Positions 57,353 through 64,000 of a stretch of DNA of 64,000 bases are shown here, one piece after another. Within the stretch, counting starts at the first letter, position 1; the number at the start of each line of letters is the position of its first letter. Origin of the DNA: Jaenimonas drosophilae. Lineage: Eukaryota > Euglenozoa > Kinetoplastea > Trypanosomatida > Trypanosomatidae. The notes under the pieces are model-generated. The model worked only from the letters and a program-made list of their open reading frames with translations, was not told the DNA's origin and ran no database searches. The stretch covers positions 62,001 through 126,000 of the forward strand of contig JASAON010001654.1 of assembly GCA_030849065.1 (NCBI GenBank), in the 5' to 3' direction. The position numbers and the translations under genes are program-made.

Positions 57353-58750
57353 TCAGTCCTCAAAGGACTCATCTTCATACTCCTTGTTCCACTGGTCGTC
57401 ATCTTTGTGGTGAGTGGGCTCATTCAGAAAGCTGGGCTTTGGAATGGACACACGGCCCAGCGAATCACGAATGGAGATGCCGCGGTTGGGACAGGCTTGA
57501 ATGGCTGCCCTCACAGCATCTTCGCCAAAGATGGTACCGTAGAACTTGGCTCCATCCTCCAGCACAGCCGCAGGTACATCCACGAGATGCTGCTGCACGT
57601 AGGACGTTCGCAGGATTCTACGCAGGGTTGGTCGTGCGGCGGCTGACACAGTGAGCATGGAATGCACCAGATCCTTGAGCTCCTTGGAGTAGGGAAGGCC
57701 TTTTCTCTCGGAGAGCGGAGTGCACTTTCCCTTGCAAACAAGCTGGGTAAGTGCGGGGACCGTGCTCGCGTTAAACGGGCGCTCAAGCGCCATCAATTCG
57801 TAGAGAAGCACCCCAACAGACCAAACATCAGCGGCCCCGTCATAGGCGCGCTCCTCACACAGCTCGGGTGCCATGTAGAAGGGTGATCCGCACGCCACCT
57901 TGGCCTTCTCGCCAAAGCCCCCCAGCTGCGTCGCGACGCCAAAGTCACCAATTCGCGCCGTTTTTTCGTCCTGCAGGAGGAAAATATTCATGGGCTTGAT
58001 GTCGCGGTGCAGGATATGCTCATCCACGTGGAGGTAGTGGAGGCCAATGACAATCTGAATCAGCATCGAAGCAACGAAGCTTTCGTCTAGGTAGCAGTTG
58101 GTGGCCCCGGCTTGCTTGAGCTGCTGCTGCTTCTCAATGAGCCCGCCAAGATCACCCCCACCGCAGAACTCCATCACAATGAACGCCATGAGATCGGTGG
58201 ACGACTCCTTGTAGTCAAGGAACTGGACCAAATTTGGGTGGTTGCTGGCGCTCCGCAGCACCTCCACCTCGGTGCGCACGTTGCGCATTTCCTCTTCGCG
58301 GTTATTCATGGTTTGCATGTTGATGTCCTTCACCACAACGAGAGCATCGGGATCATACTCGGTGCTGGAGCATGTTGCTGAACTTTGCTTAGCCACAGAG
58401 TACAAGGACGCGCACCCAAAGCTTCCTTTACCCAAGATGCGTTTGCGTTGAAGACGCCACTCGCAGCGCTCACCCGCAAACTGGAGGTACTCAGCCGAGG
58501 AGAGTCCAACATTGGCGGTTGCTGCCACAGAGTGGGTTCCTTGACTCGGGCAGAGAGGGGAGTGGGCTGATGGCACATCCGCCTGCCCAAAGAGAGGCGA
58601 TTGACTGGAGTGCTGCGGGTGCTGGACGTTGACGTCATCGAGGAAGGCTGGTGGGGCTGCGGCGGTAGTCGCACTGGGTTCTGCCCACAGCGGAACAGAG
58701 GACTGCTGATGGCTCGTTCCGAGGACAAGCCTCTCAAAATCATCCTCCAT
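57353..58750 (-). CDS. NIMA-related (NEK) serine/threonine kinase
   Basis: A 465-aa protein, start set at the ATG at 58750 (MEDDFERLVLG). A longer in-frame extension of ~146 residues is unlike kinase sequence and probably 5' UTR. A disordered Ser/Ala/Pro-rich N-terminus (1-95) precedes the kinase domain (~97-385). Visible elements are the glycine loop GKGSFG (107-112), Lys141, Glu162, HRD (248-250), DFG (269-271) and GSPFYMAPE. All catalytic residues are intact. The pattern, including the activation loop, fits the NEK family, which is expanded in trypanosomatids and linked to basal body and flagellum. A ~75-residue acidic tail (QWNKEYEDESFED end) follows. Confidence 0.88.
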   Translation of the reverse strand: MEDDFERLVLGTSHQQSSVPLWAEPSATTAAAPPAFLDDVNVQHPQHSSQSPLFGQADVPSAHSPLCPSQGTHSVAATANVGLSSAEYLQFAGERCEWRLQRKRILGKGSFGCASLYSVAKQSSATCSSTEYDPDALVVVKDINMQTMNNREEEMRNVRTEVEVLRSASNHPNLVQFLDYKESSTDLMAFIVMEFCGGGDLGGLIEKQQQLKQAGATNCYLDESFVASMLIQIVIGLHYLHVDEHILHRDIKPMNIFLLQDEKTARIGDFGVATQLGGFGEKAKVACGSPFYMAPELCEERAYDGAADVWSVGVLLYELMALERPFNASTVPALTQLVCKGKCTPLSERKGLPYSKELKDLVHSMLTVSAAARPTLRRILRTSYVQQHLVDVPAAVLEDGAKFYGTIFGEDAVRAAIQACPNRGISIRDSLGRVSIPKPSFLNEPTHHKDDDQWNKEYEDESFED

Positions 58751-60087
58751 GGTTATGTGACTGTGTATGTGAAGGGGGTGGGAGGTGATGGCTACGTTAT
58801 GGTGCCGTGCTTGGTCAGAAGAGTTCGTGTAGCAACAGTGAAAAGAAAGAGGCAGCTGGGAGGCGTGCATAAAATGATCCATGGACACAGGGACTAATCT
58901 GTAGACCATCCCAACATTATCTTTTTTTCTTGTTTGAGTGGTTGTGGAGATCATCACGTGCAGAGGTGCAACGGATTCATTGTGTAAAAAAAAAAGAAGA
59001 GAGTCGCCACTTATATAACTATGCGAAAGAGCAAAAAAACAGGCGCTATGTACACGAGATCCCACAGGTCGTTCAAACGAATTGCGCGTACAAAGCCATA
59101 GATCTCTCCATGGGTGTACTCCGTCGCTACGCAACAGCTGCGATGACTCAGTGACGCGTAAGTTATCATCTCTGCTGCATGCAGTCATTCACTGCGACGG
59201 CGTGCACACACAAAAAGAACGAAGGGAAAAGCACGATCGACTAAATCGGTGGAGGAAGGTAGCGCGGACTCTTAATCCACCTTCACAATCCTTTGACGAA
59301 TAGAGCTCATGCGCAACCCAACAAGCTTGCGTTTCAAACCTCACCGCAAAAGCTGATCCACGATCGCAACGTCTTTGTCTCACAACTCCATGAAAACACA
59401 AAACACACCTACACCCTGAAACCCGTAGCACAGGACTACTCTCTCTCTCTGTTGCGGTGGCACTCCTCACGTAACATACAAGATGTTGAGTGGCCATCCT
59501 TGGCACGCGGGCATCTCACCCGGTACATTTTTGATCACGGACGAAAGAAACCTCCTGACATCCATGAATAGCTTTTTGACCCAAACGATCAAAATAGCTA
59601 AACTGGTGCCGGCTTGCACTTTGAACGAAGAGTCCCACACAACTAGCCAAAGAGAAAAACATTCAAAAATCAAATCGAAAGGAGTGGCCAGGAAGCAAAC
59701 AAACAAAGAAAAGAAGAAACTTATGATGAAAAAGTACAAAATCAAAGATAGTCAGCAAATGGAATGTGTCTGTGCTCTTGTTCCTCTCAAGACGCTGATG
59801 CTGACTTTTGGGAGACGGCAGCTGGTAGGCCAACATGTAGCAACACAATGGAAGCAATTCTTCGGGTTAGTGCCTCCCCAGAAAAACAAAAGAAAAAAGC
59901 CACGTCACAATCATCAACAATCAAAGCTACACCGCTCAGATGCGGGCCGGTAGAGGGGGGGAAGGAAAGAAAAAATCTCCCCATCCGTGAGAATGACTTA
60001 CCAAAGAAAGAACAAACGAAGCTCAATGAAGGTGGACGCGCTGAGAGGAAAACATAGTGGATGTGCTGAACAGGTCCATCACAAACC
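58751..60087. other. Intergenic region, 1.3 kb
   Basis: Leader of the NEK gene and 3' UTR of the giant glycosyltransferase. A-rich on the plus strand near 58985-59010 and 59640-59760. An open plus-strand frame at 59483-59953 is Lys/Gln-rich and on the wrong strand. I see nothing else. Confidence 0.45.
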
Positions 60088-63000
60088 TCATACAGGAGTT
60101 CCGCACATATCAACGTAGGGGTACAGCTGTGTGGAGTTGTCCTCCCACATAATCAAATGTGCGCCGCCAAGTATGCTACGAGATCTCCGACTTGACACAA
60201 ATGAAAAACGAATGGGGATGTTCCAACTATAAAAGTACTTGTAGGTATCGTAGTTGTACTCCTTCCAGCCCCCGCTAAAGTGAAAGCCAATGGGGTGGCT
60301 CTTGGCGTACATTTCCAGCGAGACGTCTACGTCGCGTGGAGCGCCGCAGACGCCATCCTCTGCATCCTGCCCTTGCTCCGCTGGCGAAGGAAACAACTCA
60401 CCGACACCACCCTCACGGTTGGACGAGCCATGTTTCCGTAAGTTGGCGTTTTGGGCCAAGCCACGTTTCAGCTGAAAGGCTCGAATGTTTTGAAGTCGCA
60501 TTTGAAAGGTGCGGATGGCATACGCCTTGCTGTGCTTGTTGGAAACGTCGAACAACCCACCCCCCGACGTGTGGGCTCGTCGATGCTGAGGGTGGTGGTC
60601 ATCCGCGGAGGGCATGACGATGCTGGTTCCAAACAACCAGGCGGCTTCTTCTGCTGCCGTCAGGTCTGCCGTAGGCCCATCTGTTGTGTTGCCAGCGGGG
60701 AGAAGGTCTATGGGGATGTTGGCTGGTGCGTGCATGAGAGCCCTCCTGAGGGCATCGGCAGCCCCATCCTGGCCTCCAGACTCTGTCGTTGGCCTCACCA
60801 GAAGGACGTACAAGGGAGGATATGACGTCACGTCAATGGCACCGGGGGATATGACCGCACCGGTACGACTTCTACTTGCCCCACCAACACCCGTCGCTTC
60901 CTGCGAGGCGCTACTCAGCACCATCTGCCTCTGTCGACGGCGGTCCATCAGCAACGAGCCGAGCCCATGCGTAGAGGAGCTGTGCGGTAGCGCAAGGCTC
61001 TGATCCTCCGCCGCGAGGTAATGGCGGAGAAGGAGCTGCTCCGTCTCATAGGACACCACCGGAGGTTCATCGGAGAAGGCGGAGGTGTAGAAGTGGCGGT
61101 ACCGTTCCACTCCTTCTTCACTCTCACTAAGTGAGAGCCACAGGTACGCCTGCGGGTCCCTCCACGTGGAGCGATTTGCGTGGAACTCCTTCAGCAAATC
61201 CGTCTCCGCACAACGTGGAGGCAAGGTTTTGGAGCCCGACCCCACCACTATCGAGTACAGCGGGTTGATGAGATAGGGAGTCATGATGGCATCCATGGCA
61301 GAGCCAATCAAGCGTACCAACGACTGCGCGCTTTCCATCACACGCCACGTTGCGAGACCCAGATTGGCGGAGTCCTCCATCCCAATGGATCGGTACTCCT
61401 CAGTACGATCGTTGACCTCGGTGGTGCCGCTATTCTTTCTCGGAGCGCATCGTAAACAGGCGTGCTGCACATACGGCGTTTCCTTGAAGTCGGTCTTGTA
61501 GATGGTCTCTTCGCTCGAGGAGAAGACAAACTCACTCGTTGTGTCAAGGCCAATCAAGCCAGGACGCAGGTCGTAGGGCTGCAGCCTGGCTTTCTTGAGG
61601 GTCTTCCGTAGACGATGGCGTGTGGCGTAGTTGTCAATGAGCCAGCGTGAGAGGATGCGGCCCTGAAACATGAGGTAGTGGCGGCTCGTCATGGTGGTGG
61701 TAGTGGCAATGAGCCGGTCGAGGGCCTCACGACGTTGCTCGGCAGCCTCGATTTCGCCCTCAAGAAGGGCGATGCGCATCAAACCTGCGTCCAGCTCAAT
61801 ACCAAGGAGACGTATGAAGAGGCTCGAGATGATGGTTTGATCACAGAACCACGTTGGGGGGTAGTAGGTGGGCACGTGCACCTTCATGAAGGACTTCATG
61901 GCGGCATGTAGCTCCTTCAAAGCCCACACACGGGCAACAATCGTACCCCCATTGAGGAATCGAAACGGATTGCGCCTTCCCCCAAGGTTGGACTCAAAGG
62001 CGTAGCCGTGGGTGATGGCCTCGTCCGAGACGCGCTGCTCGTAGGCCTCGTACTCTGCCGCACAGTCATCAAAGCCCTGGAAGATCTGCTTCCGAATGCA
62101 ATACTTCTCGGCAGGAAAGACAATAGGGGCGGTGGCCCTTCCTGTGCGTACCGCCACCGCATCCAAGTCATCGGCCGTCGCTGCCGTGGTATCAATAAAC
62201 TGTTGAATGTAGTCCCGTACATCAATGCCAGTGAAGACAATGTCGCTATCCATGGCAATCACCACATCCGAATCTGACATCATTTCCACCTCCAAAAACC
62301 GCACATAATCATTAAATCGATCAATGTGGGAGTACGCCTTCCGATAGCCCACGTTGATGATGGGGATGCCTGAGAGAATCGCTGATGCATGTGCGATGCA
62401 GCTAAAGCTGTTGGTATCGTTGTAGGCGGAAAGAATTGCCACACGAACCCTATCCAGCGATTGGGGTGGTGCACGTGTGGTGGTGGTGGTGGTGGTGGTA
62501 GTGGTTGACTTGCTCGAGTCAACTGCAGATGGCTGCGGGGTCGGGTGATCGCTGTTGTCTGTCACCCCCAACACGTCATAACGTTTCTTGTGGACGAGCA
62601 GTGGCTTGCTGTGAAGAAGTTTGTTGGACGGCATGAGAAGGAAGTGACGATTGTCAACGCTCATGGTGTGGTGGAGGTACCGATCACTCACGGTACCAGA
62701 ATTGCTCATAATGCTTTGATTGCGGTGTAACTCGGAAACAAGAGAAGTTGTGTTGATGAGCTCTAGTGCATCTGCCCGAAATGTGGTTTCAAAGCGGTGA
62801 GGAACCACAGACACCGGAACAACGTTACGAACATTTCCGCCCCACTTGGCGTGGAGACGCGGGCGAGGAGCAAAGCAATGCGCCCGGGAGCGGAAGACGG
62901 CACAGTCTCTCATCATGAGCCCATGGGCCAACAGAGCTATTAACATGACTAAAATGGCGGCAAGTATTGTTATTCGTTTTACGTGCTGGACCCGCAGTGT

Positions 63001-63639
63001 GCACACCTTGCGACGGCGTTGTGCGCCTCCGTTGACGGCATCACGGCCAGGCCTTGCCCATTGAGATTTTTTGGCGCAATTATGTGTTGTTGGAAGCTCC
63101 GCTAGATCCCCCTCCGGGGAGCTGGAGCAGTAGACCGGTGGCAATGTCTGTACGCCCTCCAGTTGGGTACATCCTCGCCTTCGACCAAAGATGGCGTTGA
63201 CGGCGCGGGTGGCTAAACCTTCACTGTGCCCTTTTCTGACGTGCGTGAAGGACGGTGACCTGCCCTCGAGGTCCCGTCTGTCGTCCAGCTCGTGCTTCGC
63301 CGAGTGTTCCCCTTCTGGGGAGAGCATGCCGGCTGGGAGAGGCAGAAGTGAAAGTGGGGAGGATAACCAGGATGGAACACCAAACTGCAACAGCACCCGC
63401 TGATTAGTAGCTTCGAGTACGTTGCGGTCGCTGTGCATCGGCAGGGGTAGAAAATGGTAGTCCATCGTGAGAAAATCAGTGCCATTATCGGGTGGGCTGT
63501 CAAGAACCAATGACTCGAGTTGTGCTGGGGCCCAGTGCGTCTCTTGTTTATGTTCTCTGGCTGCCTCTGGTATAGAAATATAATGGCTGTGAACATCCTC
63601 ACGGTGGGATGGAAAAATGGGCGTTGCGTTGCCGTACAT
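60088..63639 (-). CDS. Giant type II membrane glycosyltransferase, 1183 aa, paralogue of the 46.9-kb gene
   Basis: The ATG at 63639 is the first after a strong tract (complement of 63679-63726). The cytoplasmic part is unusually long (~222 residues, ending RRRK ... VKR). A membrane helix follows at ~223-243, then a stem with a poly-Thr stretch (~379-388) and the catalytic region. DSD lies at 464-466 (VIAMDSDIVFT), FLNGGTIVARVWALKEL at ~561-577 and CDQTIISSLF at ~599-608. These parallel MDSDTFF, YLNSGVIVARVWALREL and CDQSALHYL of the plus-strand gene. A ~350-residue insertion of low conservation separates the core from the shared C-terminal block ending YPYVDMCGTPV. Donor and acceptor are unknown. 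Confidence 0.75.
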   Translation of the reverse strand: MYGNATPIFPSHREDVHSHYISIPEAAREHKQETHWAPAQLESLVLDSPPDNGTDFLTMDYHFLPLPMHSDRNVLEATNQRVLLQFGVPSWLSSPLSLLPLPAGMLSPEGEHSAKHELDDRRDLEGRSPSFTHVRKGHSEGLATRAVNAIFGRRRGCTQLEGVQTLPPVYCSSSPEGDLAELPTTHNCAKKSQWARPGRDAVNGGAQRRRKVCTLRVQHVKRITILAAILVMLIALLAHGLMMRDCAVFRSRAHCFAPRPRLHAKWGGNVRNVVPVSVVPHRFETTFRADALELINTTSLVSELHRNQSIMSNSGTVSDRYLHHTMSVDNRHFLLMPSNKLLHSKPLLVHKKRYDVLGVTDNSDHPTPQPSAVDSSKSTTTTTTTTTTRAPPQSLDRVRVAILSAYNDTNSFSCIAHASAILSGIPIINVGYRKAYSHIDRFNDYVRFLEVEMMSDSDVVIAMDSDIVFTGIDVRDYIQQFIDTTAATADDLDAVAVRTGRATAPIVFPAEKYCIRKQIFQGFDDCAAEYEAYEQRVSDEAITHGYAFESNLGGRRNPFRFLNGGTIVARVWALKELHAAMKSFMKVHVPTYYPPTWFCDQTIISSLFIRLLGIELDAGLMRIALLEGEIEAAEQRREALDRLIATTTTMTSRHYLMFQGRILSRWLIDNYATRHRLRKTLKKARLQPYDLRPGLIGLDTTSEFVFSSSEETIYKTDFKETPYVQHACLRCAPRKNSGTTEVNDRTEEYRSIGMEDSANLGLATWRVMESAQSLVRLIGSAMDAIMTPYLINPLYSIVVGSGSKTLPPRCAETDLLKEFHANRSTWRDPQAYLWLSLSESEEGVERYRHFYTSAFSDEPPVVSYETEQLLLRHYLAAEDQSLALPHSSSTHGLGSLLMDRRRQRQMVLSSASQEATGVGGASRSRTGAVISPGAIDVTSYPPLYVLLVRPTTESGGQDGAADALRRALMHAPANIPIDLLPAGNTTDGPTADLTAAEEAAWLFGTSIVMPSADDHHPQHRRAHTSGGGLFDVSNKHSKAYAIRTFQMRLQNIRAFQLKRGLAQNANLRKHGSSNREGGVGELFPSPAEQGQDAEDGVCGAPRDVDVSLEMYAKSHPIGFHFSGGWKEYNYDTYKYFYSWNIPIRFSFVSSRRSRSILGGAHLIMWEDNSTQLYPYVDMCGTPV
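62473..62506. repeat. (GGT)n microsatellite encoding poly-Thr
   Basis: A run of GGT/AGT triplets on the plus strand encodes ten threonines in the stem of the giant glycosyltransferase. Length variation between alleles is likely. Confidence 0.8.
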
Positions 63640-64000
63640 TGGAAGTAACGCGCGTGAGAACGCAAAGATGGTTCGTGAGGAAGACACACAGGGAGAAGGG
63701 AGAAAATATAAGAAAGTATAAGAAAACGGTGCAACAAACAAAGAAGGAAAAATATCCACTACAAGTTGTAGCACGCGTGCTAGAGATGAGTGCGCTGATG
63801 CGCAGCAACGTGTACACCAAACGTAACGTTGCCGCAGAAGCAGTATCTAACAGTAACTAGAGGGAGAAACAAAGAGAGAAGAAGATGATGGTGAAGAGTC
63901 GCGCATTGTGCAACAAACTACCACATAAGTCAATGATGGAGGCAGCCGCCAAACCACCCAGCAGGTGCAGAAATGAAAACCTTAAATGAAATTGCTGGAA
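63640..64000. other. Leader region at the right edge
   Basis: Contains the pyrimidine tract for the giant glycosyltransferase on the minus strand (complement of 63679-63726), then purine-rich plus-strand sequence that is probably the 3' UTR of the next minus-strand gene. No coding sequence seen. Confidence 0.5.

Noticed and set aside
58751..59188. N-terminal extension of the NEK kinase frame
   Set aside because: Translation is Cys/His/Ser-rich and unlike any kinase N-terminus; the first ATG of a compact kinase lies at 58750. Most likely 5' UTR.
59483..59953. Plus-strand 156-codon frame between NEK kinase and giant glycosyltransferase
   Set aside because: Lys/Gln-rich translation of an A-rich UTR, on the wrong strand.

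Overview
The window reads as nuclear DNA of a trypanosomatid (Kinetoplastea). Intronless genes lie head to tail in long same-strand runs. Pyrimidine-rich tracts with AG acceptors, typical of spliced-leader trans-splicing, precede many starts. The pyruvate kinase, eL30, BCKDH E1-beta, prohibitin, ARL2 and zeta-COP proteins are of trypanosomatid or eukaryotic type. GC content is near 50% by eye, which argues against Leishmania, but I cannot name the genus.

Layout. (1) About 1-26.6 kb is a minus-strand polycistronic unit. It holds a partial CDS at the left edge, a degenerate trifunctional-enzyme-alpha-like protein, two alpha/beta hydrolases, an ArfGAP-C2 protein, an unknown 688-aa protein, two eL30 copies, a PAM2-like/CCCH/J-like protein, an NDUFA5-like complex I subunit, a tiny Kish/TMEM167 gene, a 2462-aa CEP290-like coiled coil and an FCP1/SCP phosphatase. 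(2) 26.6-29.9 kb is a divergent strand-switch region. It has C-runs to the left, G-runs to the right, an AT-rich centre and a 34-bp AT palindrome. (3) 29.9-54.1 kb is a plus-strand unit: coiled-coil protein, unknowns, ARL2, zeta-COP, mitochondrial proteins, prohibitin, CFAP99-like, BCKDH E1-beta, two pyruvate kinases, a membrane glycosyltransferase, a receptor-cyclase pseudogene and a receptor-cyclase-like gene whose cyclase domain looks dead. (4) 54.1-55.0 kb is the convergent strand-switch region. (5) 55.0-63.6 kb is a minus-strand unit: a GH37 trehalase, an SRP9-like protein, a NEK kinase and a second, giant glycosyltransferase related to the one at 46.9 kb.

Themes. Flagellum/basal-body candidates (CEP290-like, CFAP99-like, ARL2, NEK, other coiled coils) and mitochondrial proteins dominate the housekeeping part. 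Four duplicated loci (hydrolases, eL30, pyruvate kinase, cyclase-like) share blocks that look identical or nearly so beside diverged flanks, which suggests segmental gene conversion. The accessory material (glycosyltransferases, cyclase-like gene and pseudogene, trehalase) clusters around the convergent switch. The strongest leads are the strand-symmetric switch region, the SRP9-like protein, the trehalase, the pseudo-cyclase with its donor-like pseudogene, and the PAM2-CCCH-J-like protein.

All start sites were re-set to ATG. Where possible the start is the first ATG downstream of a plausible splice acceptor, so several proteins are shorter than their maximal open frames. All family calls are from reading the sequence, with no database search.
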